The notes: a model not told the origin generated them from the sequence alone. Shown: positions 53,541-62,280, numbered from the stretch's first letter. The stretch is 64,000 nucleotides of DNA from Leifsonia shinshuensis (GCF_014217625.1 NZ_CP043641.1:992001-1056000); one strand, 5' to 3'. Numbers and translations: made by a program.

Positions 53541-55496
53541 GTGCGCTCTCGGCTGCTGGTGCCGGCGGCGATCGTCGCGGCGATCGCGCTCCCCACGCTG
53601 CTCGCGTCGCCCGCGTCGGCGGCGACGACGGGACTCTGGGCGGGCTGGAGCACGACCGGCACGAACTCCTTCACGGTCCAGGTCGCGAACACGCCGGCGA
53701 TCAGCGCGACCGTGACGACGGACTCGCGCCAGGGCCAGATCGGGGTGATCAGCGGAGCGTCGACGTGGCTCGGCGCGGGCACACCGGTCGGTGCGAAATA
53801 CGGTTCCAGCCAGGGGAAGCCCTACCTCAACCTCCGGCCCAAGGCCGACTCCCCGAGCGCGCCGTCGACCACGACATACTCGTTCGCCGCGCCCACCCCG
53901 ACCTCCGGCTGGACGTTCGTGCTCGGCGACATCGACGCGGACGCCGTGCAGGTGCGCGCGATCGGCCCCGACGGCGCACTGCTCACGGCTGCGCAGCTCG
54001 GCTACCGCGGCGGCTTCAACTACTGCGCTCCCGGAGTCGCCGGGAAGCCGTCGTGCACGGGGTCCGCCACCGACATCCCGAGCTGGGATCCGGCGACGCT
54101 CACCCTCACCGGCAATGCGGCGGCGACCGACACGAACGGCTCCGCCGGCTGGTTCGAACCGAACGCCCCGATCTCGGCGCTGACCTTCCTCTTCCGGCAG
54201 CGGTCCGGACTCCCCGTCTACCAGACCTGGTTCGCCTCGCTCGCGCGCGACATCACCGGGACCGTCACAGCGACGACCGGCTCGGCGGCCGGGGCCACCC
54301 TGACCCTGCGTGACGCGGACGGCGCGGTCGTCGCCACCACGACCTCCGCCGCGGACGGCAGCTACTCCTTCGCGGGCGTGCAGGCGAGCGCCGGCTACAC
54401 GGTGACCTTCGCGCCGCCGGCGGGCTCCATCGCCGACGGGGCGCGCACGAAGCCGGCGGACCTCTCGGCCGCCGACGCAGTCGTGGACTTCGCGACGCAC
54501 GTCATCGTCCCGGTCGCCGTCGGCGGCACCGTGCGCGACACCGACGGCGCCCCCGTTCCGAACGCGACCGTCCAGCTGGCGCCCGGCCTCACGACCACGA
54601 CGGGACCGGACGGCGGTTATCTGTTCGACACCGCGGCAGTGGGCACGTACCAGGTGCAGGTCGTCGGCGTCCCCGCCGGCTACACGGTGCTGGGCGGACC
54701 GGTCGCGGTCACCGTCCCTCCCGGATCCGAGACACCCATCGGCGGAGTGGACTTCACCCTGCGCGCGAGCCCCGACCTCACCGGCACGGTGGCGGACGCG
54801 GGCGGCGGGGTCGCCGGCGTCGTCGTGACCGCGACCTCCGCCGGCGGTTCGGTCAGCGCGGTCACGGAGGCCGACGGCTCGTACCGGCTGCCCGGGCTCG
54901 CCGCAGGCGGCTACACCGTGACCGTCGCAGCGCCGCCCGGCTACAGCGTCAGCGGCCCCGCGAGCCGCGCCGAGACCGTGGCGACGGCCGACGTGACCGG
55001 CGTGGACTTCGCGCTCACCCGCTCCGGGGCGGTCGAGGGCACGGTCGCCTCCCCGGCCGGACCCGTCGCGGGTGCGGAGGTGATCGTCCAGGGGATGTCC
55101 GGCACGATCGCGCTGACGACCGGGGCCGACGGGACGTATGCGACGGGAGGCCTCGCCGCGGGCGTCTACACGATCACCGTGACTCCGCCCGCCGGGTACG
55201 TCGACGCCGGGGCGTCGCAGCGGACCGTCACGATCACCGCCGCCGGCGAGTCCGTCACCGGACAGGACTTCGCCCTGGCTGCGGCGGCGACTCCGCCTCC
55301 TCCGCCTGCTCCGCCTGCATCGGGTGGTGGTCCGTCGGGCACCGGAGCGTCCACCGTGCCCACCGGTGAGCTCGCGGACACGGGCTCGGACGCCGCGCCC
55401 GCCGCGGCGGCCGGCCTGCTGGCGATCGCCGGCGGTGCGGCGCTGACGATCGCGGGCCGGGCGCGGAGGATGCGGAGCAGCACCCCGATGCGGTGA
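53541..55496 (+). CDS. Secreted surface protein with carboxypeptidase-regulatory-like repeats and a sortase signal
   Basis: 651 residues. Signal peptide at 1-27 (ends LASPASA). A first domain of about 215 residues is unassigned. Then four or five repeats of about 75-90 residues resemble SdrD-B / CnaB-type domains, for example VSGVDF-type ends and G-x-Y-x-F/L-x-G-L-A-A/G-G-x-Y-T-V/I turns. The C-terminus has GELADTG at about 610, a hydrophobic helix and a basic tail: a cell-wall sorting signal. LAxTG motifs are targets of class E sortases. GTG start with TAAATT 6 nt upstream. Confidence 0.85.
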   Translation: MRSRLLVPAAIVAAIALPTLLASPASAATTGLWAGWSTTGTNSFTVQVANTPAISATVTTDSRQGQIGVISGASTWLGAGTPVGAKYGSSQGKPYLNLRPKADSPSAPSTTTYSFAAPTPTSGWTFVLGDIDADAVQVRAIGPDGALLTAAQLGYRGGFNYCAPGVAGKPSCTGSATDIPSWDPATLTLTGNAAATDTNGSAGWFEPNAPISALTFLFRQRSGLPVYQTWFASLARDITGTVTATTGSAAGATLTLRDADGAVVATTTSAADGSYSFAGVQASAGYTVTFAPPAGSIADGARTKPADLSAADAVVDFATHVIVPVAVGGTVRDTDGAPVPNATVQLAPGLTTTTGPDGGYLFDTAAVGTYQVQVVGVPAGYTVLGGPVAVTVPPGSETPIGGVDFTLRASPDLTGTVADAGGGVAGVVVTATSAGGSVSAVTEADGSYRLPGLAAGGYTVTVAAPPGYSVSGPASRAETVATADVTGVDFALTRSGAVEGTVASPAGPVAGAEVIVQGMSGTIALTTGADGTYATGGLAAGVYTITVTPPAGYVDAGASQRTVTITAAGESVTGQDFALAAAATPPPPPAPPASGGGPSGTGASTVPTGELADTGSDAAPAAAAGLLAIAGGAALTIAGRARRMRSSTPMR

Positions 55497-55587
55497 CGGT
55501 GCCGACGGCATGTCGGCCGCCTCCACCTGCTAGCCTGACCTCGCGCATCCGGGGGGACTGCGCAGCGGTCTCGCTCGTGGGGGGAAC

Positions 55588-55725
55588 ATGAATCGTCGTC
55601 AGGCCGTGCTGGCCGCTGTCCTGCTGTCCGTCGTCGCCGCCGCGCTGGTCGGATTCGGCTCGGCGGCCGTGCTCGACTCGCTCACGGGCGCGGGACCCAC
55701 TCCGACGGTGCACCGGACTCCGTAG
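55588..55725 (+). CDS. Very small secreted or membrane protein
   Basis: 45 residues: MNRRQAVLAAVLLSVVAAAL then FGSAAV and a short Pro/Thr-rich tail. One TM helix or a signal peptide. A strong GGGGGG ribosome binding site lies before the ATG. Upstream a TAGCCT box and the GCGCA-N11-TGCGC hairpin (about 55550-55566) make a short leader. Family unknown. Confidence 0.6.
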   Translation: MNRRQAVLAAVLLSVVAAALVGFGSAAVLDSLTGAGPTPTVHRTP

Positions 55726-55775
55726 CCGGGCTCGTCTCTCCTGGCGTCCCGCGGCCGACCCGACTCGACGGCGCC

Positions 55776-56243
55776 TTACTCCACCGCCGCCCGCGCCAGG
55801 TCCCGCAGCTCGACCAGCCGCCCCGCCGCGCCACCGCGGCCGCCGCGGATCGCGATGTGCTGCCGCGCCGACGGCGTGAACGCGGCGTCCAGCGCGTAGG
55901 TCACCATCAGCAGGTAGAACCGCAGCAGCCGGGACGCGTCCGCCCGCAGCTGCTCCTGCTCCGGCTCGCACGTCATCCCGTCGAGCCAGCGCGAGAGCTG
56001 GGTGAAGGCGATCCGCAGCCGGAGGCCCTGGCGCGCGTCGGCCACACCGAGACGGCGGTCCGCGGGCCGGACCCCGACCGGGTGGCCGGGCTCCCCCGCC
56101 ACTGCGCACCGTTCCAGGAGGCTCTCCGCGGCGGACAGGTGCGACACGGCTTCGTCCAGCACGGCGAGCAGCGTCAGCGCGCTCAAACCGTCTTCCGCCA
56201 GGGCCGCCGGGTCGGCGTCGCGTGCTCGGGAGAACCAGCCCAT
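55776..56243 (-). CDS. Helical protein of unknown function
   Basis: 155 residues starting MGWFSRARDADPAALAEDG. Mostly amphipathic helices, no TM. AGGAGGGAGG lies before the ATG. Conserved-looking LSRWLDGMTCEPEQEQL block. I do not recognise a family. Convergent with the small ORF at 55588 and divergent from the membrane protein at 56442. Confidence 0.65.
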   Translation of the reverse strand: MGWFSRARDADPAALAEDGLSALTLLAVLDEAVSHLSAAESLLERCAVAGEPGHPVGVRPADRRLGVADARQGLRLRIAFTQLSRWLDGMTCEPEQEQLRADASRLLRFYLLMVTYALDAAFTPSARQHIAIRGGRGGAAGRLVELRDLARAAVE

Positions 56244-56441
56244 CGAGGCGCCTCCCTCCTGCCGGTGTCCTGCTGAAGTGGTCCGATTGTACGCTCGCGC
56301 GCCGGGGGCAGGCTCGCCCTTTACCCCCGATGTCCGACCTGAACAAGGTCCTTCCTCGGGGGCCGGAACGCGTCTAGCGTCCGCTCCGGCAGTTCCAACG
56401 ACCCTCCCGTCGCAGAGGCGGGTGAAGGAGGAGGCACCGAG

Positions 56442-57368
56442 ATGACGGACCGTAGGCCCCCAGCAGACGAACCGACCGGGACCCGGGCGTACGAGCCGGA
56501 GACGCGGGCGTACGACGCGGCGCCCCGCGACGAGGCCCTCGCCGACGGCACGGCGACCGTGCCGGCCGCCGGAGCGCACAGGGCGGCGGGTGAGCCGGTC
56601 GAGCCGGTCGCCGCGCGCCCGGTGTCCGCGCGGGCCGCGGGCGAGCCGGTGGACGACGCGGTGGACGACCCGGCCGGCACGCGCCGCGTGGACGACCGCT
56701 CCCTCGACGAGGAGCCGGTGGACGAGTACCCGCGCGCCGCCCGCTACCCGAGCGACACCCGCGAGGAGACGGACGAGGCGGTCCGGGTCGACGGCAACCG
56801 GACGCTGCGCGAGAACGTGGTCGCCCGCGAGCGCAGCGAGTTCGGCGGCATGAAGTTCGGCTCCGCGTTCTTCGGCTGGCTGACCGCGACCGGGATGGCG
56901 GTCCTGCTGACGGCGCTGGTCGCCGCGGCGGGCGCGGCCGTCGGCTTCGGCGCGACCGGCGGCGGCAACGCGGCCGCGAACGCCGCGAACAAGAACGCCG
57001 CCACGATCGGCATCGCCGGCGCGATCGCACTCGTCGTGATCGCGTTCGTGGCCTACTACTGCGGCGGCTACGTCGCCGGCCGGATGGCCCGGTTCGACGG
57101 CGCCCGCCAGGGGCTGGCGGTGTGGATCTGGGCGATCATCATCGCGGTCGTGGTCGCCGTCCTGACCCTCATCCTCGGCGCGCAGTACAACATCCTCGGC
57201 AACATCAACGGGTTCCCGCGCATCCCGCTGGACGAGGGCAGCGTCACGGTGACCGGCATCATCACCGCGGTGGCCGTGGCCATCGTCAGCCTCGCGGGCG
57301 CCGTGCTCGGCGGAGTGGCCGGCATGCGCTACCACCGCCGGGTCGACCGGGTCGGGCTGGGGAGCTGA
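56442..57368 (+). CDS. Membrane protein with disordered N-terminal region
   Basis: 308 residues. The first ~140 are Pro/Asp/Arg-rich and look disordered (DETREETD style), followed by four TM helices (about 148-300) with the ICE-like pattern AFVAYYCGGYVAGRMARFDG. This region resembles the YrzE-like / DUF-type membrane protein family. AAGGAGGAGG lies 9 nt before the ATG. Role unknown. Confidence 0.75.
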   Translation: MTDRRPPADEPTGTRAYEPETRAYDAAPRDEALADGTATVPAAGAHRAAGEPVEPVAARPVSARAAGEPVDDAVDDPAGTRRVDDRSLDEEPVDEYPRAARYPSDTREETDEAVRVDGNRTLRENVVARERSEFGGMKFGSAFFGWLTATGMAVLLTALVAAAGAAVGFGATGGGNAAANAANKNAATIGIAGAIALVVIAFVAYYCGGYVAGRMARFDGARQGLAVWIWAIIIAVVVAVLTLILGAQYNILGNINGFPRIPLDEGSVTVTGIITAVAVAIVSLAGAVLGGVAGMRYHRRVDRVGLGS

Positions 57369-57645
57369 TCGACCGGCACTTCGTCTCGGGTCTCGAACAG
57401 AGAGGTGCAGCCGGTCTCACCCCGTCCTGTGGATGAGATCGGCCGCACCGTCACCCGCATCATGGAGTGACCTTCGGTCGCGGAACCCCCGTGCCGCTAT
57501 CCCGGTCGAATGATCATGCCTGCCGGGGGTTACCGGAAGGTGAACTGCAGCCTGTGACTACCCCCAGAAAGGGTGCTTCACGCTGAGGATCCTCCGATGC
57601 GGGGCCGCCGACCGATAGGGTCGGGGCACCCGAACGAGGAGCCCG
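57369..57645. other. Intergenic region with a GC hairpin
   Basis: 277 bp. An 8-bp stem AACCCCCG (57484-57491) / CGGGGGTT (57524-57531) encloses a 32-nt loop with the palindrome ATGATCAT. No T-run follows, so terminator function is doubtful. TAGGGT at about 57615-57620 could be the -10 of the DUF2510 gene. Nothing protein-like is seen. Confidence 0.45.
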
Positions 57646-58116
57646 ATGAGCCAGTTGCCGCCGCCCGGCTGGTACCCCGACGCCGACACCCGGTTCCAGC
57701 GCTGGTGGGACGGCCTCCGCTGGACCGACGCCGTGCGCCCGCTCGCCCCCTCGCTGCCGGTCGCCGGCCCTCCCCCGACCAACGGCCTCGCCACGGCGTC
57801 GCTCGCCGCCGGCGTCGTCGCCGCGGCGGTCGTCGTGCTGGCGCTCACCCTCGGAGGCGGCGTCGACCCGCTGCTCGCCCTGCTGATCCTGGTCGGCGTC
57901 GGCCTGTCCGTCGGGCTCGGCATCCCGGCGCTGATCCGCGCTGGAGTCCTGCCGCAGCACCTCGGGAGGGCGCGCGCCGTCTGGGGGATCTGCCTCGGCG
58001 CCGGCGCGCTGCTGGGCTGCGTGCTCGCGGTGGCGCTGGTGTTCGGCGGCACGGGAGTGGACGGCGGGACGAACGCGCTGGGCGCGGAAGAGTGTCCGGC
58101 GGCTGCCGCGGCCTGA
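57646..58116 (+). CDS. DUF2510 membrane protein
   Basis: 156 residues. The N-terminal DUF2510 motif is PPPGWYPDADTRFQRWWDGLRWTDAV, a short Trp-rich module typical of actinobacterial membrane proteins. Two or three TM helices follow (VVAAAVVVLALTLGG and ILVGVGLSVGLGIPAL). GAGGAG lies before the ATG. Function unknown. Confidence 0.85.
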   Translation: MSQLPPPGWYPDADTRFQRWWDGLRWTDAVRPLAPSLPVAGPPPTNGLATASLAAGVVAAAVVVLALTLGGGVDPLLALLILVGVGLSVGLGIPALIRAGVLPQHLGRARAVWGICLGAGALLGCVLAVALVFGGTGVDGGTNALGAEECPAAAAA

Positions 58117-58147
58117 CCTGTTGATGGACCTCGATGTGGAGGATGAA

Positions 58148-58651
58148 ATGACCGACGACTCTGTGGCTCCTGTGCCGACGCAGGGGGTTCCGCCCGTCCC
58201 GCCTATTGCGCCTGTCGCGCCCGAGTGGGCGAGCGCGCCGCAGGCCGGCACGTGGCAGACCCAGCCGCCGGCCGCCGCGCCTGTGCCCGTCCCCGCCGAG
58301 AAGTCGCCGAAGCTCGGCCGCGTCGCGATGATCATGGCCGTCTGCGTGATCAGCCTGTCCGTGCTGGTCTCCGTGCTGCAGGGCGTGTTCGCGACGACCC
58401 TGCGCACCTACAGCACGAACGCGGGCGCCGGCTTCAACATGCACCCCGACCAGGGCTGGTTCGGCTTCCAGATGCTCGTCGGCTCGATCTTCGGCATCTG
58501 GGCTCTGACCCAGGGCATCGTGGCCGTCGCCCAGAACCGCGGCCGCCGCAACGGTATCGTCGCGATCGTCCTCGCGGCCGCCGCCCCGATCGTCAGCCTC
58601 ATCGTGTGGATGGCACTGGGGTTCGCGTTCGGGCAGCACGTGCAGGGGTGA
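58148..58651 (+). CDS. Membrane protein of unknown function
   Basis: 167 residues with a Pro/Ala-rich N-terminus (about 1-50) and three TM helices (MIMAVCVISLSVLVSVL, MLVGSIFGIWALTQGI, IVLAAAAPIVSLIVWM). GGAGG lies 6 nt before the ATG at 58148; an upstream in-frame ATG (58121) lacks such a site. It follows the DUF2510 gene by 31 bp and is probably co-transcribed. Confidence 0.7.
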   Translation: MTDDSVAPVPTQGVPPVPPIAPVAPEWASAPQAGTWQTQPPAAAPVPVPAEKSPKLGRVAMIMAVCVISLSVLVSVLQGVFATTLRTYSTNAGAGFNMHPDQGWFGFQMLVGSIFGIWALTQGIVAVAQNRGRRNGIVAIVLAAAAPIVSLIVWMALGFAFGQHVQG

Positions 58652-58688
58652 GTGCCGCGCTCCCGCCTGCGACGACAGCCCTGCTTGA

Positions 58689-59147
58689 ATGGGAGCCATG
58701 CTCGAGCGCTGCTCCCCCGGAGACGTCGACTCGCTGACGGCGTTCCTCCGCCAGGCGGACCTCACCCTCAGCGGGCTGGACTCCCCTGGCGTGCGCCTCT
58801 GGGTGGAGCGCGCCGAGGACGGGTCGATCGTCGGCAGCACCGGGTACGAGCTGAGCGCGGACGGCGCGCACGCCCTCATCCGGAGCGTCGCGGTGGGCGC
58901 CGATCACCGATCGGGGGGCCGCGGGACGAGGCTCGCTCGGTACGCGCTCGGTCAGGCGACGCGCGAGGGCGCGACACGGGCATGGCTGTTCAGCCACCGC
59001 TCCGGGCCGTTCTGGGAGTCGCTGGACTTCGTCCGCGCCGACCGCGACGAGCTCGCGGCCGCGCTCTCTTCGACGCACCAGGTGGCGTTGTTCCGGCGGA
59101 CAGGTCAGCTCGCGCACGAAGTCGCGTGGTCGCGCCGGCTGGGGTGA
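58689..59147 (+). CDS. GNAT-family N-acetyltransferase
   Basis: 152 residues with the acetyl-CoA-binding GNAT motif VAVGADHRSGGRGTRLARYAL (R/Q-x-x-G-x-G/A). C-terminal FWESLDF matches the family's end. Resembles ArsN2-like acetyltransferases, but substrate cannot be told. Start may be the ATG at 58698. Confidence 0.82.
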   Translation: MGAMLERCSPGDVDSLTAFLRQADLTLSGLDSPGVRLWVERAEDGSIVGSTGYELSADGAHALIRSVAVGADHRSGGRGTRLARYALGQATREGATRAWLFSHRSGPFWESLDFVRADRDELAAALSSTHQVALFRRTGQLAHEVAWSRRLG

Positions 59148-59298
59148 CCAGTCACACGGGACAGCGGGCGACCCGGCACCACGCTCCGGGATGAGTGGCG
59201 GACTCCGGAAACGGCAGGCCCTGTCGATTTCCGACCCCCTCCCCCGTCGTACTGCTGAGCCGGCACCTGACGCCGGCCAGAGTCAGAAGGAGCACATC

Positions 59299-59586
59299 AT
59301 GTCCGCTTTCGTCTTCGCTTTCCGCAACGACCCCGCTGTGAACGCCACCGAGGAGGAGATCGCCGCCTGGGGGTCCTGGTTCCAGAAGCTCGGCCCAGCG
59401 GTGACCGACATGGGCAGCCGTGTCGGCGCCACCAGCCTGCTGGGAACGTCCGCGGGAGCCAACGCCCTTTCCGGGTACGCTCTCGTCGACGCACCCGACC
59501 TGACCGCGGCGACCGCGCTGGCCGAGGGATGCCCGGGCCTCTCCTACGGCGGCAGCGTCGAGGTGGGCGAAGTCATCGCGATGTAG
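59299..59586 (+). CDS. YCII-related small protein
   Basis: 95 residues, MSAFVFAFRNDPAVNATEEE at the start. The ferredoxin-like YCII/DGPF type fold is suggested by F-V-F-A-F-R start, WGSWFQKLGPAV and EGCPGLSYGGSVEVGEV. AGAAGGAG precedes the ATG. A terminator follows at 59614-59638. Function unknown; such proteins often act as accessory enzymes with ECF sigma factors, none of which is nearby. Confidence 0.8.
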   Translation: MSAFVFAFRNDPAVNATEEEIAAWGSWFQKLGPAVTDMGSRVGATSLLGTSAGANALSGYALVDAPDLTAATALAEGCPGLSYGGSVEVGEVIAM

Positions 59587-59613
59587 CCCGGCGCTCACGT
59601 TCCGCACGACAAG

Positions 59614-59638
59614 AGGCCCCGGCCCGTCGCCGGGGCCT
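59614..59638 (+). terminator. Intrinsic terminator after the YCII-like gene
   Basis: Stem AGGCCCCGGC / GCCGGGGCCT (10 bp), loop CCGTC, followed by TCTTCC. An A-rich stretch on the other side makes it usable in both directions. Confidence 0.85.
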
Positions 59639-59738
59639 TCTTCCGGTGCCCGGGCTCCTGGCGATGATCCTGTCTGTCATGCTCACCGACCCGGAACGGT
59701 CCCTCGGCGTCGTGTCGGCAGCGATCCCGTGGATCGCC

Positions 59739-59780
59739 GTGCTGGCGACTCTGGGTGCTGGCGAACCTGGGTGCTGGCGG
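59739..59780 (+). repeat. 16-bp tandem repeat
   Basis: GTGCTGGCGACTCTGG (59739-59754), GTGCTGGCGAACCTGG (59755-59770) and a partial third copy GTGCTGGCGG (59771-59780). It lies at the edge of a lower-GC pocket. An open frame covers it (59664-59813) but it is short and without recognisable family. Confidence 0.7.
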
Positions 59781-59801
59781 AGCGTCGTTCGAGCGAGTGC
59801 G

Positions 59802-60623
59802 TCACCCGGGTAAGTTCTCGTCCTCCGCAACTCCGGGCTCAGCCTCAGCCGGCAGGACACGAACGCGATCAGGCAGACGTTGAGGAAGGCCCGGAGCCCC
59901 CTCCCGGATCGCGTCCCACCGAGGATCTGTCCCATCACCTCGAAGTCCGTGCGCCTCAGTGAAGTAGTGCCAGCACACGCCCGCAAGAGCAGGCGCATCC
60001 AGCATCGGAGCCACCGCCGCGATCGCCTCGGTCAACGATCTCCGGGTCCGATCCAGTGCGACGGTGAAATCGCCGAGTCGCGGCTCCCACCCTTTCTTCG
60101 CAACTGGTTTCGCCGCCCCGAGAGCCATGTACGCGTAGCCCCGGTCGTTCATCGCGAAGTAGACGGTTTCCGACGAGAGTTTGCCGAAATCGAGCGCCCA
60201 CAGAACGGGGGTCCGCTCCGCGTTCCATTCGGGGATCATCGCCTCCACGAGGTAATTGGTTGCGTGTCTGACCGGCTCGACCAGGCCACTGAAGAAGCCA
60301 TCCGCGTCGTCGCCCATCCAAAAATCCCATCCGGGGTCGCCCACCGAAAGAACGTAAGTCCCGCCGTGCTCGTTGCGGAACCTCGACGTCGGCTGCTCCA
60401 AGAACTCTGTGGAACGGATGACGGAGAGAGCGGCCCGCAAGCCATCTCGCTTACCGATGAGCTTGGCCGGCTTGGCCTCTTCGTCCAGGACGGAGATGAG
60501 TTCCATCCCAGTGCGCACGTTCGAACGAGCGAGCACTCGCGCGGCGTCCACGTAGTTGGTGCGTGCTTCGAACTGCGCCCGCTGCACCGCTTCCAGCATC
60601 CGCTCGCGATCCCTGATCTTCAT
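59802..60623 (-). CDS. Protein of unknown function in a lower-GC pocket
   Basis: 273 residues starting MKIRDRERMLEAVQRAQFEA. Contains two Trp-rich parts (GDPGWDFWMGDD and VLWALDFGKLSSETVYF) and CWHYFTEAHG near the C-terminus. No TM helix. I do not recognise it. Codon use is less GC-rich than the neighbours. The last ~40 residues (Pro/Glu-rich after EAHGLRG) could be an artefact of a lost stop. The gene lies beside tRNA-Gln, a common site for acquired DNA. AGGGGAGGC precedes the ATG. Confidence 0.65.
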   Translation of the reverse strand: MKIRDRERMLEAVQRAQFEARTNYVDAARVLARSNVRTGMELISVLDEEAKPAKLIGKRDGLRAALSVIRSTEFLEQPTSRFRNEHGGTYVLSVGDPGWDFWMGDDADGFFSGLVEPVRHATNYLVEAMIPEWNAERTPVLWALDFGKLSSETVYFAMNDRGYAYMALGAAKPVAKKGWEPRLGDFTVALDRTRRSLTEAIAAVAPMLDAPALAGVCWHYFTEAHGLRGDGTDPRWDAIREGAPGLPQRLPDRVRVLPAEAEPGVAEDENLPG

Positions 60624-60888
60624 CGCGTGCCTCCCCTGACTAACAGGTCTACGCCCCGGGATTCGCTTACGCCACATCGGGAAGACGACCGGCGCCGAGC
60701 CCATCGACGCCCGTCGTGGGCGGCACTGAGTGAACCGCGTTTCACACCGTCGCACACATACCCCGGCCGACTACTTCAACTCAGACCTGACAGCCGGCCG
60801 GTAACCCCACCGGTGGCCAGTGCGCTACCTCACAGAACGAATCCGGCGTGTCCCCCGGCTGCGCCAACGACCTCGGCCTCATAGGCAC
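60624..60888. other. Intergenic region before the tRNA-Gln terminator
   Basis: About 265 bp with no frame of protein-like character, no repeats and no promoter I can support. GC is lower than the flanking genes. Confidence 0.5.
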
Positions 60889-60920
60889 GAAAAACCCCCA
60901 CATCGTGCGGATGTGAGGGT
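60889..60920 (-). terminator. Intrinsic terminator after tRNA-Gln
   Basis: 11-bp stem ACCCTCACATC / GATGTGGGGGT (one G-T wobble), loop CGCAC, followed by TTTTTC. Starts 11 nt after the tRNA end. Confidence 0.9.
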
Positions 60921-60930
60921 CACTTTTTCG

Positions 60931-61002
60931 CTGGGGTACCTGGACTCGAACCAAGAACAACTGAACCAGAATCAGCCGTGTTGCCAATTACACCATACCC
61001 CA
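60931..61002 (-). tRNA. tRNA-Gln (anticodon CTG)
   Basis: 72 nt. Acceptor TGGGGTA / TACCCCA, D-arm with TGTAATTGGCAACA, anticodon loop TTCTGGT, T-arm TTGGTTCGAGTCCAG (with one mismatch). CCA is not encoded. Confidence 0.96.
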
Positions 61003-61107
61003 AGGGCTTCGGGCCATGGCCCGGGCACGAGATACAACAATAGCCTATGCTCCGTCGCTTCCACAAAACGCGGGAGGGCCGGGCGAGCCGCGCCCGGCCC
61101 TGGCACG

Positions 61108-62187
61108 TCAGGCTGCGACGGCGGCCGTCTCCTCCTCCTCCGCCGTCGCCGCGATCGTGTCGTCCGCGGCCCGGCGGCGACGCACCGTGAGCAGGTGGCT
61201 GATGCCGATCAGCGCCAAGCCCGCGGTCGCCCAGAGTGCGAGGCGGAGGCCGTCGAAGCCGAACTGCTGGCCCGGCAGGTAGGTCAGCGCCCGCGCGGAG
61301 TCCAGCCAGGCCGCACCTGTCCAGAACGTGCTGAGGCCGGCGAAGAACGGGGGCTGCATGTTCTGCGGGAAGATGCCGCCGGAGGTCGTGACGTTGAGCA
61401 TGACGAACAGCAGGGTGAGGACCGGGGTGGTCCAGCGGCCGAGCATGGGGTGAAGGCCGACACCGATGGTGATGATCCCGAACGTGTAGAGGGCCCCGAG
61501 GAGGCCGATGCTCCACTCGTTGCCGGCGAGTACGTGGAAGATCGGGCCGGCGACGACGGTGGTGATCGCCGAGACGACGACGGCGGTCGCGGCAGACACC
61601 GCGATCCGCCAGCCGATGCCGAGGCGGGCTGCGACGGCGGCGATGGCGATGGCGCTCGAATAGCCGCCGACGCTCATCGCGACCATCATGAAGAACAGGC
61701 CCTGCCCCGTCATGTCGTTCGCCGGGACCGGGCGCACATCGTCGATGGCGACGGGCAGATGCTGCTGGTACGCGATCGGGAGCAGCAGCTCCTGCGCGGC
61801 GGAGGCCTCCGCCGGGGACGCCGCGGTGGAGACGACGATCGTCGCGTGGCCGGCGTCCGTCGCGTAGGCGGCCGAGAGCGTCCCGTCGGCGACCTCCGCC
61901 TTGGCCTTCGCGAGTGTCGTGACGGTGCTCACATCGAGCGCAGAGGGCGCCTTGTCGTTGAGGGCCTGCGCGAAGACGTCGGCCGCGGGACCCTGGCCGA
62001 CGATCCCGACCGGGATGCTGTCGGGCTGAGCGGCGTGGAACGCGCCGAGGTACGCCAGCGCCATCCCTGCCGCGAGGAACAGCGGGATGACGATGTGCGA
62101 GCCGAGTGTCTTCCAGAAGGCGGCGGGCGGCCAGAAGCGCGGAGGCCGGGCGACGGCGGGGACAGGGGTGATGCGGTGCGCGGACAT
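61108..62187 (-). CDS. ABC-2 / YhgE-like membrane protein (DUF3533 type)
   Basis: 359 residues. A TM helix near the N-terminus (SHIVIPLFLAAGMALAY), an external domain of about 130 residues, then five or six TM helices (from GQGLFFMMVAMSVGGYS on) and an acidic tail. It resembles YhgE/Pip-like transporters without ATPase. The divergent MarR gene and operators at 62217-62258 suggest it exports a toxic compound. ATG at 62187; longer reading lacks protein-like character. Confidence 0.83.
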   Translation of the reverse strand: MSAHRITPVPAVARPPRFWPPAAFWKTLGSHIVIPLFLAAGMALAYLGAFHAAQPDSIPVGIVGQGPAADVFAQALNDKAPSALDVSTVTTLAKAKAEVADGTLSAAYATDAGHATIVVSTAASPAEASAAQELLLPIAYQQHLPVAIDDVRPVPANDMTGQGLFFMMVAMSVGGYSSAIAIAAVAARLGIGWRIAVSAATAVVVSAITTVVAGPIFHVLAGNEWSIGLLGALYTFGIITIGVGLHPMLGRWTTPVLTLLFVMLNVTTSGGIFPQNMQPPFFAGLSTFWTGAAWLDSARALTYLPGQQFGFDGLRLALWATAGLALIGISHLLTVRRRRAADDTIAATAEEEETAAVAA

Positions 62188-62210
62188 GGGGTGAGCGGGA
62201 TCCTCTCGAC

Positions 62211-62274
62211 AGCTAAGTTGCAGAGAGCAACGTACGATAATTCGTTGTATTGTGCAACTCGCCGCCGATAGGCT
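62211..62274. promoter_or_regulatory. Divergent promoters and two operator-like dyads, DUF3533 / MarR
   Basis: Dyads GTTGC-N5-GCAAC (62217-62231) and GTTGT-N5-GCAAC (62244-62258). The marR promoter is TTGTAT (62245-62250), 18 nt, TAGGCT (62269-62274), ending 6 nt before the ATG, so it is leaderless; its -35 lies in the second dyad. On the minus strand TTAGCT (62216-62211) lies next to the first dyad. Binding at either site would block both genes. Confidence 0.7.
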
Positions 62275-62280
62275 GAGAAG

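Noticed and set aside
57484..57531. Terminator after the membrane protein at 56442
   Set aside because: Stem of 8 bp with a 32-nt loop and no T-run; kept only as a note on the gap.
59664..59813. Small plus-strand frame MILSVMLTDP...
   Set aside because: No ribosome binding site or family, and it runs through the 16-bp tandem repeat; probably chance.
60781..60987. Frame of 68 codons across tRNA-Gln
   Set aside because: It overlaps the tRNA and its terminator; not a protein gene.
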